A stretch of DNA of 64,000 nt. Origin: Inquilinus limosus DSM 16000 (GTDB taxonomy: Bacteria > Pseudomonadota > Alphaproteobacteria > DSM-16000 > Inquilinaceae). A program made the position numbers and the translations under genes. Under the pieces are notes generated by a model, which worked only from the letters and a program-made list of their open reading frames with translations, was not told the origin of the DNA and did no database searches. The DNA lies in contig NZ_AUHM01000002.1 of NCBI RefSeq assembly GCF_000423185.1, positions 491,320-555,319 on the forward strand, read 5' to 3'. This document shows, piece after piece, positions 24,396 to 32,953 of the stretch. How positions within the stretch are numbered: position 1 is the stretch's first letter; each line of letters opens with the position of its first letter.

Positions 24396-25510
24396 GCGGT
24401 TCGCCCTCGGGAATCGCCCGCTTCGATTCCGCCACGGCAATGGCGCAGGCGGTCGGCGCCTTCCTGCATGGGCGCGATGTGGCGAGCCTCAGCGGATCGC
24501 CGCTGCTGGACCGGACCATGCACGTCGTGAACCGCCTGCCCCGCCGCGCCCGCGAGCTGGCCTATTCGGTCGGCGGAATGACCGAGGCGGTCGCCCCCGG
24601 CCGCGTCGCCCGCCTGCCCTTCGACGCCATCTCCGAATGGATCACCGGGCTGTTCCCGCGACGGCCCTATCCCGCCGCCTTCATCGGTTCTTCGAACGGT
24701 GCTTTGGTGCATCTCGCGGCGGCCCTGGGCGCGCCATGGCTGCCCCAGACCTTCCTGTGCCCGGTGCGTTCCCCATGGAGCGATCCGGACGACGTGCAGG
24801 ACGCCTTCACCCAGGGACGCGGCATCGTCGAGGCCTTCCTGAAGGCGCAGCCGGCCATGACGGTGCATCACATGCACGATCCGAACCAGGATCGCCTGAT
24901 GCTGAAGACGATGCGCTATTTTCGGCTGAAGCATCGCGCGCTGCCCGCCGCCTACCGGGACTTCCTGATGCGGCATCTGCCGCCCGGGGCGACGCTCTAT
25001 CTCGACGAATGCAGCCGCGCCTGGCCGGTGACCCGGACCAGCGAGCGCTCGGTGTTCCAGTTCGGGGCGGTGGGGGGCATGGAGGCGGAGGAGTATGTTC
25101 GCGGCGGCGACCGGGTGCGCGCCTATCTCGCGCGCTACCGGGTGCCACGCACCGGCTGGAACCCACCCGAGCCGAACGATCTCGCGCCGGAGGCGGAATG
25201 GGGCTTCGACCCGAACCTGCTCAGCGAGCTGTCTGCACTGGCGGAGGCGCAGGGCTGGCGCCTGGTGCGCCTGCGCTTCGAGGATCCGGAGGCGCTCAGC
25301 CTGCTGACGGTGGCCATCCATCGCGCCTGGTATCGCGATCTCGGCTATGAGCCGACGCGCCTGATCGTGGGCAGCTTCGTGCTGCTCGACCCCTATCGCG
25401 CGCTGCGGCTCAGGGCCCTGCCGCTGTGGCTGCTGTTCTGCGTCGAGCGGTCCGCCCGCGTGCTGCGGCAGTTGCTGGACGAGGTCCGCCCTTCGACGAG
25501 ATCGACCTGA
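24392..25510 (+). CDS. Unknown protein with a Gly-Ser-Ser-Asn-Gly elbow; C-terminus lost to a frameshift
   Basis: The 372-residue product is not a family I recognise. FIGSSNGALVHLAAALGAPWLPQT (from about residue 99) looks like a hydrolase nucleophile elbow (GxSxG), so a diverged alpha/beta-hydrolase fold is possible. The frame ends ...DEVRPSTRST just after a CCC run near 25488-25490. In the -1 frame the same DNA continues as PFDEIDLMLFSHGTEGVGVVGIDDW, a natural continuation. The intact protein would be about 476 residues ending at 25821. Either a real mutation or a sequencing error is possible. Confidence 0.65.
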   Translation: MSGSPSGIARFDSATAMAQAVGAFLHGRDVASLSGSPLLDRTMHVVNRLPRRARELAYSVGGMTEAVAPGRVARLPFDAISEWITGLFPRRPYPAAFIGSSNGALVHLAAALGAPWLPQTFLCPVRSPWSDPDDVQDAFTQGRGIVEAFLKAQPAMTVHHMHDPNQDRLMLKTMRYFRLKHRALPAAYRDFLMRHLPPGATLYLDECSRAWPVTRTSERSVFQFGAVGGMEAEEYVRGGDRVRAYLARYRVPRTGWNPPEPNDLAPEAEWGFDPNLLSELSALAEAQGWRLVRLRFEDPEALSLLTVAIHRAWYRDLGYEPTRLIVGSFVLLDPYRALRLRALPLWLLFCVERSARVLRQLLDEVRPSTRST

Positions 25511-25821
25511 TGCTGTTCTCGCACGGCACCGAGGGCGTCGGCGTGGTCGGCATCGACGACTGGCGCCGGCTTCTCGGCCGTGCCCGCAAGGGCCGCTTCC
25601 TCGGCGTGGACGAGGCGCGCTACCCGCGCGACTTCGCCACCTTCATCCGGTTCCACGAGGCGCTCGCCGAGCTCGGGATGCCGTTCGATCTGCCGCCGCC
25701 GCTTTCGCCGGAACGGTTCGAGGCGCTGGCGCGGCGGCGGGGCCCGGCGCTGGGCATCGAGGTCGTCGGACCGGCCGATCATGGCGCCTCTCCCGCAGCG
25801 GCATGTGGTCCGTCGCCATAG
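25510..25821 (+). CDS. Displaced C-terminal part of the preceding protein
   Basis: This frame (MLFSHGTEGVGVVGIDDWRRLLGRARKGRFLGVDEARYPRDFATFIRFHEALAELGMPFDLPPP...) is coding-like and best explained as the C-terminus of the 24392 gene shifted by one missing base. A TGATG junction at 25508-25512 would allow it to be translated separately as about 103 residues, so a coupled small gene cannot be excluded. It overlaps the start of the next hydrolase gene by 19 bases. Confidence 0.5.
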   Translation: MLFSHGTEGVGVVGIDDWRRLLGRARKGRFLGVDEARYPRDFATFIRFHEALAELGMPFDLPPPLSPERFEALARRRGPALGIEVVGPADHGASPAAACGPSP

Positions 25822-26627
25822 AGGTGGCGGCCGTTGCGGCCGCGATCTACGCCCTGGCCATCCTGCTGCTCTATGGGCTGCAGGGGCGGCTGGTCTTCCC
25901 GGTGGACCTGCAGCGGATCGAACCGGCCGAGGTCGGCCTCGGCGACATGGAGGTCGTCACCGTCCGCACCCGCGACGGGCTCGATCTCGTCGGCTGGCAC
26001 CGGCCCCCGCGCGATCCCGGGAAACCGACGCTCCTGCTGTTCCACGGCAATGGCGAAAGCCTGTCGCACCGGGCGCATGTGGCTCGCGACCTGCTCGATG
26101 CCGGCTACGGCGTGTATCAGGTGGAATACCGGGGCTATGGCGGCAACCCGGGCCGTCCCTCGGAACGGGGCCTGTACGAGGACGGGCGTGCCGCGCTCGA
26201 CTTCCTGCAGGGCCGGTCCGCCGCGATCGTCGCGCACGGCTATTCGCTCGGATCCGGCGTGGCCGTGCAGATGGCGGCCGAGGGCCGCGTCGCCGCGCTG
26301 ATCCTCGAGGCGCCCTACACCAGCATCGCCGACGTCGCGGCACGGCGTTTCCCCTTCGTGCCGGTCCGCCTCCTCGTCCGCAACCGGTTCGAAAATCTGA
26401 GGAAGATCGGAAGCGTGGCGGCGCCGGTCGCGATCTATGCCGGCCGGGACGACCTCGTCATCCCCTGCGATCACGCGCAGCAGCTGTTCGATACCGCGCG
26501 CGATCCGAAGCGCATCCTCATTGTCGACGATGCCGGGCATGTCGATGCCTGGATCCGCGGCGGCAGCGCCTTCGCGCTGAACTTCCTGGCCGGGCTCGGT
26601 TCGCCCCACCCGCGGCACGGATCGTGA
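25803..26627 (+). CDS. Alpha/beta hydrolase with N-terminal membrane anchor (BEM46/ABHD13-like)
   Basis: The 274-residue protein has an uncleaved N-terminal hydrophobic segment (about residues 5-26). Its hydrolase core shows TLLLFHGNGES, YRGYGGNPGRPSE, nucleophile elbow AHGYSLGSG, acid in YAGRDDLVIP and catalytic His in DDAGHVDAW. This matches the BEM46/ABHD12-13 group of membrane-tethered serine hydrolases. It is the last of three overlapping plus-strand genes, two of them clear hydrolases. Confidence 0.85.
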   Translation: MWSVAIEVAAVAAAIYALAILLLYGLQGRLVFPVDLQRIEPAEVGLGDMEVVTVRTRDGLDLVGWHRPPRDPGKPTLLLFHGNGESLSHRAHVARDLLDAGYGVYQVEYRGYGGNPGRPSERGLYEDGRAALDFLQGRSAAIVAHGYSLGSGVAVQMAAEGRVAALILEAPYTSIADVAARRFPFVPVRLLVRNRFENLRKIGSVAAPVAIYAGRDDLVIPCDHAQQLFDTARDPKRILIVDDAGHVDAWIRGGSAFALNFLAGLGSPHPRHGS

Positions 26628-26957
26628 GCGAGCCTGCCATCCGATCTTCGGCGGGCCGGCCGACCCTCTTGCCTTCCTCCGTCACCCGGGCGATCACCTC
26701 ACCCGGCCGATCCGAGCGGAGGCCGGAGATCAGTGCGGCCGCGATGATGGAACCCGCCTGCAGCACAGTTCTGACGGCTCGCCGTATCGCCGCCGTCCGA
26801 GTCGCTCTCAATCGCGGATTGGTCGAGCGCGGCATCGGCGACCCAACCACCTCAGGTCGCCATGAGAACGGTGTCGACCAGGTGCTGACCAGCGCCGAAC
26901 GGCGCAAGGCGACCCTGGATCCGCCATCTCTAAGTCGCTGATTTTCCTGGGAGAAAC
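26628..26957. other. Intergenic region, 330 bases
   Basis: This stretch separates a hydrolase gene (plus) from tRNA-Gly (minus). Short open frames exist on both strands, but none shows a recognisable family, signal peptide or ribosome site. I see no repeat or RNA structure worth calling. Confidence 0.5.
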
Positions 26958-27032
26958 TGGAGCGGGCGAAGGGATTCGAACCCTCGACCCCAACCTTGGC
27001 AAGGTTGTGCTCTACCCCTGAGCTACGCCCGC
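26958..27032 (-). tRNA. tRNA-Gly (GCC anticodon)
   Basis: On the minus strand the 75-nt sequence starts GCGGGCGTAGCTCAGGGGTA. Its acceptor arm pairs GCGGGCG (27032-27026) with CGCCCGC (26968-26962), the anticodon loop reads CTTGCCAAG, the T arm contains GGTTCGAATCC, and the 3' end is TCCA with CCA encoded. All cloverleaf arms are present, giving glycine with anticodon GCC. Confidence 0.95.
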
Positions 27033-27199
27033 TCTGGCGTCGTCGGCGCCGCAGCGCCGTCGAGGTGGCGGGTTATATCCGATGCCGCGGGATTTGCAAG
27101 CACCTAAATGCGGAAATTTTTTCGCCCCGCGACGACGCGGCGAAACGCCGGGCGGAGCCGGGCTTGGAAGCCCGGCTGCAGGCTCGTATAACACCGGCC

Positions 27200-27787
27200 A
27201 TGACCGCGCCCGACAGCACCATCGCCGAATCATCCGCGCCCGCCACCGCCGCCCGGCCCTGCGCCACGCCGGAGGACCTGTTCGCGCGGCTGCGATCGCT
27301 CGGCCTCACGGTCACGACGCATGAGCACGAGGCCGTGTTCACGGTCGAGGAATCGCGACACCTGCGCGGCCTGCTGCCCGGCTGGCACTCCAAGAACCTG
27401 TTCCTGCGCAACAAGAAGGGGCAGGAATGGCTGGTGGTGTGCGAGGAGGAGCGGCGCGTCGACCTGAAGGCGCTGGGCGACCTCCTGGACTCCGGCCGGC
27501 TGTCCTTCGGATCGCCCGACCGGCTGATGGAGGCGCTGGGCGTCACCCCCGGCTCGGTCACGCCCTTCGCCCTGATCAACGACACGGCGCGGCGCGTGAC
27601 CGTGGTGCTGGACGCCGACATGATGCGGCACGGCACCCTCCACTTCCACCCTCTGGTCAACACCATGACCACGGCGATCGAGCCTGCCGGCCTGCTGGGC
27701 TTCATTGCCAGCTGCGGCCACGAACCCCATATCGTCGATCTCGACCCCGTCACCCTGCCGGCGGAGGATGCGCCTGCCGGCGGCTGA
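27200..27787 (+). CDS. YbaK/ProX family aminoacyl-tRNA deacylase
   Basis: The 195-residue protein resembles free-standing prolyl-tRNA-editing domains that hydrolyse mischarged Ala- or Cys-tRNAPro: THEHEAVFTVEESRHLRGLLPGWHSKNLFLRNKKG (about residues 40-74, with the conserved lysine in SKNLFL), VTPGSVTPFALIND and FHPLVNTMTTAIEPAGLLGFIASCGHEP. The ATG at 27200 begins an N-terminus matching the family; the longer opening would overlap tRNA-Gly. It heads a plus-strand run of housekeeping genes. Confidence 0.87.
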   Translation: MTAPDSTIAESSAPATAARPCATPEDLFARLRSLGLTVTTHEHEAVFTVEESRHLRGLLPGWHSKNLFLRNKKGQEWLVVCEEERRVDLKALGDLLDSGRLSFGSPDRLMEALGVTPGSVTPFALINDTARRVTVVLDADMMRHGTLHFHPLVNTMTTAIEPAGLLGFIASCGHEPHIVDLDPVTLPAEDAPAGG

Positions 27788-27847
27788 CGCCGCCGCTTGC
27801 CGCCGCCGGCCTTCGGCACAGATCAATACCAGACCTGGGACAACGCC

Positions 27848-28765
27848 ATGGACGCCCTTCTCAACGCCGCCGCCGGCGGCGCCGCACCGGTGATCAAGGA
27901 CAGCAGCACCGCCGGCTTCCGCGCCGATGTGATCGAGGCCTCGATGGAGGTGCCGGTCATTGTCGACTTCTGGGCCACCTGGTGCGGCCCGTGCAAGACG
28001 CTGGGGCCGATCCTGGAGAAGCAGGTCCAGGCCGCGCAGGGCAAGGTCCGGCTGGTCAAGATCGACATCGATCAGAACCAGGCCCTGGCGGCGCAGCTGC
28101 GCATCCAGTCGGTGCCGACGGTCTACGCCTTCTACCAGGGCCGGCCGGTCGACGGCTTCATGGGCGCGGTGCCGGAGAGCCAGGTCAAGAGCTTCATCGA
28201 CAAGCTGGTGCAGCTGGCGGGCCATGACGCCCACGACCATGTCGACCAGCTGCTGGCCGAGGCCAAGAACGTGCTCGACGCCGGCAATGTCGAGGAGGCG
28301 GCCGGCATCTACCAGCACGTCCTGGCGCATGCCCCGGACAGCGCGCCGGCCGCGGCCGGCCTGGCCCGCTGCCTGATCGCGCTGGGCGAGACCGGGCAGG
28401 CCAAGCAGTTCCTGGAGAGCCTGAGCCCCGACCTGGCCCGCCATGCCGACGTGCTGGCGGCGAAGAGCGCGCTGGAGCTGGCCGAGCAGAGCGCCGCCGC
28501 CATCGCCGGCCTGGCCGGGCTGCGCCAGCGGCTGGAGGCCAACCCGAACGACCACGAGGCCCGCTTCGAGCTGTCCACCGCCCTCTACGGCGCCGGCCAG
28601 CGCGAGGCGGCGGTGGACGAGCTGCTGGAGCTGTTCCGCCGCGACCGCGAATGGAACGAGCAGGCGGCGCGCAGGCAACTCGTCAAGCTGTTCGAGGCCA
28701 TGGGCCCGACCGACCCCTTGACCCTCTCCGGCCGGCGTCGGTTGTCCTCGCTGCTGTTTTCATGA
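27848..28765 (+). CDS. cnoX: Thioredoxin-TPR co-chaperone (CnoX/YbbN family)
   Basis: The 305-residue protein has an N-terminal thioredoxin domain (about residues 20-125) with an intact active site WATWCGPCKTLGP and cis-proline SVPTVYAFYQG. It is followed by a C-terminal TPR region (about 130-290). This domain order defines CnoX/YbbN, a chaperedoxin that protects and transfers substrates to GroEL/DnaK. Many enterobacterial homologues lack the second cysteine; here the CxxC motif is complete, as in other alphaproteobacteria. ATG at 27848 is preferred over an earlier start at 27797. Confidence 0.9.
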   Translation: MDALLNAAAGGAAPVIKDSSTAGFRADVIEASMEVPVIVDFWATWCGPCKTLGPILEKQVQAAQGKVRLVKIDIDQNQALAAQLRIQSVPTVYAFYQGRPVDGFMGAVPESQVKSFIDKLVQLAGHDAHDHVDQLLAEAKNVLDAGNVEEAAGIYQHVLAHAPDSAPAAAGLARCLIALGETGQAKQFLESLSPDLARHADVLAAKSALELAEQSAAAIAGLAGLRQRLEANPNDHEARFELSTALYGAGQREAAVDELLELFRRDREWNEQAARRQLVKLFEAMGPTDPLTLSGRRRLSSLLFS

Positions 28766-28778
28766 CGCGGATCGAGAC

Positions 28779-29438
28779 ATGAAGAGGGGGCCGCGCGCGC
28801 CCAGCTTCGAGGATCTCGGCACCGACCTGCCGGTCTTTCCCCTGCCCGGGGTCCTGCTGCTGCCGCGCGGCCTTCTGCCCCTCAACATCTTCGAGCCGCG
28901 CTACCTCTCCATGGTCGAGGACGCGCTGGCCGGCAACCGCCTGATCGGCATGATCCAGCCGCGCCCCGGCAACTGGGGCGCCGCGCCGCCGCCGCTCTAC
29001 GCCGTCGGCTGCGCCGGGCGGATCACCAGCTTCGACGAGACCGATGACGGCCGCTACCTGATCACCCTGACCGGGCTGTGCCGGTTCCGGGTGGAAAAGG
29101 AGCTGGAGGAGCGCCGCGGCTATCGCCGGGTGCGGCCGGGCTGGGCCGGCTTCGCCGCCGACATGGCCGGGCCCGCCCCGGCACCGATCGACCGCGCCGG
29201 GCTGGATCACGCGCTGGCCGACTATTTCCGCATCGCCGGCCTGTCCGCCGACTGGGAGGCGATCGGCCAGACCCCGGACGAGCGCCTGGTCACCTCGCTG
29301 GCCATGATCTGCCCGTTCGAGCCGCAGGAGAAGCAGGCGCTGCTCGAGGCGAAGGATCTCTGCGAGCGCACCGAAGTCATGCTATCGATCATCCGGATGG
29401 CGATCCATGGCGGCCATGCCGGCCGCGTGCGCCACTGA
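28779..29438 (+). CDS. LON N-terminal (substrate-binding) domain protein
   Basis: A 219-residue protein consisting of a Lon_N-type domain: [76 protein letters not shown]. No ATPase or protease domain is present. Stand-alone members are common beside CnoX in alphaproteobacteria; their role in proteostasis is inferred. It starts 13 bases after the cnoX stop. Confidence 0.88.
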   Translation: MKRGPRAPSFEDLGTDLPVFPLPGVLLLPRGLLPLNIFEPRYLSMVEDALAGNRLIGMIQPRPGNWGAAPPPLYAVGCAGRITSFDETDDGRYLITLTGLCRFRVEKELEERRGYRRVRPGWAGFAADMAGPAPAPIDRAGLDHALADYFRIAGLSADWEAIGQTPDERLVTSLAMICPFEPQEKQALLEAKDLCERTEVMLSIIRMAIHGGHAGRVRH

Positions 29439-29464
29439 CGGATCTGTTCCCGGAAACCCGTGCC

Positions 29465-29698
29465 ATGAGCGACACCCCCGAGGCCACCGGCCCCTCCGCC
29501 CCCAGCAGCCCGACGGCCGTCGACCCGCGCCTGCTCGAGATGCTGGTCTGCCCGCTGACCAAGACGCCGCTGCGCTACGACGCCAAGGCGCAGGAGCTGA
29601 TCTCCGACCGGGCGCGGCTGGCCTTTCCGATCCGCGACGGCATCCCGATCATGCTGGTCGACGAGGCCCGGCCGCTCGACCCCGACGCACGGCGCTGA
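29465..29698 (+). CDS. Trm112/UPF0434 family protein
   Basis: A 77-residue protein. The core [52 protein letters not shown] is the UPF0434/Trm112-like fold. Only one cysteine of the usual zinc-knuckle pair remains (VCPLTKTPL), common in proteobacterial versions. Bacterial members are thought to partner methyltransferases. The gene starts 26 bases after the LON-domain gene and ends 4 bases before the next start. Confidence 0.85.
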   Translation: MSDTPEATGPSAPSSPTAVDPRLLEMLVCPLTKTPLRYDAKAQELISDRARLAFPIRDGIPIMLVDEARPLDPDARR

Positions 29699-29702
29699 GA
29701 CC

Positions 29703-30089
29703 ATGGCCAGCATGGGCAGCCCGCCTTTGACCGGCAGCGCCGCCCGGCCGGTCGAGATCCGGCTGAAGCGGGCCGAGCGCGTGCTGGAGCTGCGCTTCGA
29801 CGACGGGCTGCACGTCACCCTGTCGGCCGAGCTGCTGCGGGTCGAGAGCCCGTCGGCCGAGGTGCAGGGCCACGGCCCGTCGCAGAAGACGATCGTCGCC
29901 GGCAAGCGCAACGTCGCGATCACGACGGTCGAGCCGGTCGGCCACTATGCGGTGCGGCTGGTGTTCGACGACGGCCACGACACCGGCATCTACTCCTGGA
30001 CCTATCTGCACGAGCTCGCCACCCGCCAGGACGAGCTGTGGCGCGCCTATCTCGCCGCGCTGGAGGCGCGGGGGCTGTCGCGTGGGTGA
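29703..30089 (+). CDS. DUF971 (gamma-butyrobetaine-hydroxylase-like N-domain) protein
   Basis: The 128-residue protein contains the DUF971 pattern: EIRLKRAERVLELRFDDGLHVTLSAELLRVESPSAEVQGHG and HYAVRLVFDDGHDTGIYSWTYLHELA. The domain occurs alone in bacteria near iron-sulfur or Mrp-type genes, with unknown molecular role. It sits in the conserved housekeeping string and overlaps the next start by 8 bases. Confidence 0.85.
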   Translation: MASMGSPPLTGSAARPVEIRLKRAERVLELRFDDGLHVTLSAELLRVESPSAEVQGHGPSQKTIVAGKRNVAITTVEPVGHYAVRLVFDDGHDTGIYSWTYLHELATRQDELWRAYLAALEARGLSRG

Positions 30090-31338
30090 CCTGCCCGCCG
30101 CGACGGCCGCCGCCCTGGCCGGCCTGCGGCGGTGGCTGGGCAACCAGGCGCTGATGGCCGGGCCGGTCCAGGACGTCGCCGAAGGCTTCGCCGACCGGCT
30201 GCTCGACGCCGGCATCCCGCTGTGGCGGGCCTATCTCTCGGCCACCACGCTGCATCCGGAGATGGAGGCCTTCGGCCTGATCTGGACCCGCGACGGCGGC
30301 CGGGAGAGGGAGGAGTACGGCCACGGCTCCTGGGGCCGGATCTCCAGCCCCAGCCCGATCTACGAGGCGGTGCTGGCCGCCCGGGAGGCCGCCGCCGATC
30401 CCGCCGCCGCCCGGGCCGACGACATCGTGCCGCTGACCCGCTACCGGCTGGAGCGGGGCGAAGGCGTGGAGCGGTACCCGATCCTCGCCGAATTCCGCAA
30501 CGCCGGCGCCACCGACTATCTTTGCTTCATCATCCCCTTCGGCTTCGACGGCACGCTGCACCCGCTGCGCACCGGCGCCTCGGTCACGCTGGCGACCGAC
30601 CGGCCCGGCGGCTTCACCGAGGCCGAGGTGCGGGCGTTCGACGAGCTGATGCCGGTGTTCGGGGCCGCCATCCGCGCCGGCATCGACCTGGCCGCCTTCC
30701 GCACCGTGCTGGGCACCTATCTCGGCGGCGATGTCGGCCGCCGGGTCCTGCATGGCGAGATCCGCCGCGGCTCGGTCGAGACCATCGCGGCCGCGATCCT
30801 GGTCGGCGACCTGCGCGGCTTCACCGCCCTGGCCGACACCCTGCCGCAGGACCGGCTGGTCGCCATGCTGGACGATTATCTCGACGCGCTGGCGACCCCG
30901 GTCGAGGAGCGCGGAGGGCAGGTGCTGAAATTCATGGGCGACGGCCTGCTGGCCACCTTCGCCTTCGCCGAAGGCGATCCGGCCGAGACCTGCGGCCGGG
31001 CCCTGGCGGCCGCCACCGAGGCGCTGGCCCGGATCGCCGCGATCAACGAGCGCCGCGCCGCCGAGGGCGCGGCGGTGATGACGCTGGACGTGGCGCTGCA
31101 TGTCGGCGACGTGCTGTACGGCAATGTCGGCTCGGGCCGGCGGCTGGACTTCACCATCATCGGCCCGGCGGTGAACGAGGCCGCCCGGCTCGAGCATCTG
31201 TGCGGCGCGCTGGACGTGCCGATGGTGGTCAGCCGCCGCTTCGTCGAGGCGCTGGCCGCGCCCGAACGCTTCCGCTGCCTCGGCCCCCAGACCCTGCGCG
31301 GCGTGCGGGTGCCGGTCGAGGTGTTCACGCCGGCCTGA
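30082..31338 (+). CDS. Class III adenylate/guanylate cyclase
   Basis: About 418 residues from a GTG start at 30082 overlapping the DUF971 stop. The N-terminal half (about residues 1-220) is a rhizobial-type regulatory region without membrane helices. The C-terminal cyclase domain has metal aspartates in ILVGDLRGFTALAD and KFMGDGLLATF, substrate-determining Lys in VLKFMGDG and Asp in RRLDFTIIGPAVNEAARL, and transition-state Asn/Arg in the same segment. The Lys/Asp pair favours cAMP synthesis. It is the last gene before a palindromic element. Confidence 0.88.
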   Translation: MGDLPAATAAALAGLRRWLGNQALMAGPVQDVAEGFADRLLDAGIPLWRAYLSATTLHPEMEAFGLIWTRDGGREREEYGHGSWGRISSPSPIYEAVLAAREAAADPAAARADDIVPLTRYRLERGEGVERYPILAEFRNAGATDYLCFIIPFGFDGTLHPLRTGASVTLATDRPGGFTEAEVRAFDELMPVFGAAIRAGIDLAAFRTVLGTYLGGDVGRRVLHGEIRRGSVETIAAAILVGDLRGFTALADTLPQDRLVAMLDDYLDALATPVEERGGQVLKFMGDGLLATFAFAEGDPAETCGRALAAATEALARIAAINERRAAEGAAVMTLDVALHVGDVLYGNVGSGRRLDFTIIGPAVNEAARLEHLCGALDVPMVVSRRFVEALAAPERFRCLGPQTLRGVRVPVEVFTPA

Positions 31339-31351
31339 TGGGCCGGGGTCG

Positions 31352-31484
31352 CCCCCTCACCCGAAATCGCTGCGCGATTTCGACCTCTCCCCAGGGGAGA
31401 GGTGATAAGACGCGCCGCTCCAGATCCCTCTCCTCGGGGAGAGGGAGGGGCCCATTCGCGTCAGCGAATGGGAGGGTGAGGGGG
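31352..31484. repeat. Palindromic intergenic element, copy 1
   Basis: A 133-base element bounded by CCCCCTCACCC and GGGTGAGGGGG. It contains internal stems CGAAATCGC/GCGATTTCG, CCTCTCCCC/GGGGAGAGG, CCTCTCC/GGAGAGG and CCCATTCGC/GCGAATGGG. The reverse complement of 38424-38555 is nearly identical. It lies between the cyclase and creatininase stops, so it may also end transcription. Confidence 0.9.
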
Positions 31485-31527
31485 TAGCTCGGACAGCTTC
31501 TTTGGAACGACAGTGCTCGACGTTGGA

Positions 31528-32325
31528 TCACTCCGACCACAGCCGCGACAGGTCGAAGCCGTCCACGTCTCGGCACAGGGCGACGAAGGCGGCGGCCTGG
31601 TGGTCGACCACCCGCCGCCCCTTCTCCGCCGTGGCATTGGCGGCGTTGCCGACCGCGCCGCCGGGGTTGAGGTCCTGCGCCATCCAGCCGAACTGTGACA
31701 CGCCATGCGCCCGCAGATGCGCGAAGTCGCGGATGAACTCCAGCTGGGTCGACCGGAAGTCCCCGGCCAGCTCCATCCGCACCAGGTCGGGGCGCAGATG
31801 CAGCATCACCGAGGTCTCCATGTCGCCGCCATGGATGCCGTAGGTCGACTCCTCGGGCGGGAACAGCCCGTCCGGGTTGCCGAAGCGCGACCAGGCCGAA
31901 TGCACCGCCAGCATGCCGTGCCGGACCCGCAGCTCGCGCGCCACCACGTCGAGGATCGGGACGTTGCCGCCGTGGGAGTTGATCAGGATCAGCTTCCGCA
32001 CGCCGGCCCGCCGAACGCTCTCGCCGATCTCGATCAGGTATCGCGTCAGCGTCTCCCAGGACAGGGTCAGGGTGCCGGGCGAGGCGATGTGTTCGTTCGA
32101 CTTGCCGACCGCCTGGATCGGCAGGAAGGTCACCGGCAGGTCCTGCGGCAGCAGTTCCAGCACCCGCCGCACCATGCCCTCGGCGATGCAGGTGTCGGTG
32201 TAGACCGGCAGGTGCGGCCCGTGCTGCTCGATGGCGCAGACCGGCTGCACCGCGATCCAGCCCTCCGCCCCGCCGTCCCTGAAGTCCAGCGTCGTCATCT
32301 CGTGCCAGTGGCGCTTCGGCAGCAT
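31528..32325 (-). CDS. Creatininase family amidohydrolase
   Basis: The 265-residue enzyme has the creatininase-family metal site: AIEQHGPHLPVYTDTCIAEGM (Glu/His/Asp ligands, about residues 32-52), LILINSHGGN (His ligand) and GIHGGDMETSVMLHLRPDLV (Glu ligand). Members hydrolyse cyclic amides such as creatinine, formamidopyrimidine-type intermediates in riboflavin/F420 synthesis, or mycofactocin precursors. It follows the RidA gene by 11 bases and is divergent from an ABC importer and a cytosine-deaminase-like gene, suggesting ring opening of an N-heterocycle. Confidence 0.87.
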   Translation of the reverse strand: MLPKRHWHEMTTLDFRDGGAEGWIAVQPVCAIEQHGPHLPVYTDTCIAEGMVRRVLELLPQDLPVTFLPIQAVGKSNEHIASPGTLTLSWETLTRYLIEIGESVRRAGVRKLILINSHGGNVPILDVVARELRVRHGMLAVHSAWSRFGNPDGLFPPEESTYGIHGGDMETSVMLHLRPDLVRMELAGDFRSTQLEFIRDFAHLRAHGVSQFGWMAQDLNPGGAVGNAANATAEKGRRVVDHQAAAFVALCRDVDGFDLSRLWSE

Positions 32326-32336
32326 GGGCGGTCCTT

Positions 32337-32729
32337 TCAGGCGGCGGGGCCGGCGGCGATCACTTCCACCTCGACCAGGAACTCCGGCCGCGAGAAGCCG
32401 GAGACGATCATCAGGGTGGAGGCCGGGGGCGGGTCGGCGACATAGCGGTCGCGCACCGCCATGTAGCCCTTCAGATGTTCCCGCCCGGTGACGAAGGCAT
32501 TGATGCGGATGACGTGGGACAGGTCCAGCCCCGCCGCGGCCAGGATGACCTTGATGTTCTCGAAGCACAGCTCGGCCTGGCCCTCGACCGTCGGCGGAAC
32601 CGCCTCGTCCGGGCCGATGCCGAGCTGGCCGGAGCAGACCACGAGGCGACTGCCCGATGGCACCTCGACGGCGTGGCTGTAGCGGGCGAAGGGCGGCCGG
32701 AGTCCGGCCGGGGTGATGGCGCGCGACAA
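32337..32729 (-). CDS. RidA/YjgF family enamine/imine deaminase
   Basis: About 130 residues from a TTG at 32729, chosen because GGGAG lies 8 bases upstream and MSRAITPAGLRPPFARYSHAVEV matches the family length; the frame stays open to 32786. Conserved elements include YSHAVEV, VCSGQLGIGPD, ENIKVILAAAGLDLSHVIRINAFVT and the C-terminal EFLVEVEVIAA. RidA hydrolyses reactive enamines/imines; RutC of uracil breakdown belongs here. The usual Arg-107 position is occupied within NAFVTGREHL. Confidence 0.82.
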   Translation of the reverse strand: MSRAITPAGLRPPFARYSHAVEVPSGSRLVVCSGQLGIGPDEAVPPTVEGQAELCFENIKVILAAAGLDLSHVIRINAFVTGREHLKGYMAVRDRYVADPPPASTLMIVSGFSRPEFLVEVEVIAAGPAA

Positions 32730-32953
32730 GGGGTCCGTCTCCCGCGAAAGGCAAGGAACCGTAGGGCGTTGCCCAGCCGGTGACAAGGTTGCCGGGTGCC
32801 GGAAATCTGGACTAGGCTGCCCATTGATTGGGCACCCGATGGGCGGCGCAGGCCGCGGCCTCGGCGGTTCGTGAGGCCGGGGCCGGATGGCATGGCCGTT
32901 GCATCCTGTCGTCTTCGGCGCTGCGGCAGAAAAACGACAATGGGATCGGCTTC

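Noticed and set aside
26518-26907. A 129-residue minus-strand open frame between a hydrolase and tRNA-Gly
   Set aside because: It overlaps the hydrolase end, has an Arg-rich start and no family resemblance; composition alone can produce it.
26958-27032. tRNA-Gly as an attachment site for a genomic island
   Set aside because: No integrase, no direct repeat of the tRNA 3' end was noticed, and both sides look like ordinary chromosomal genes.
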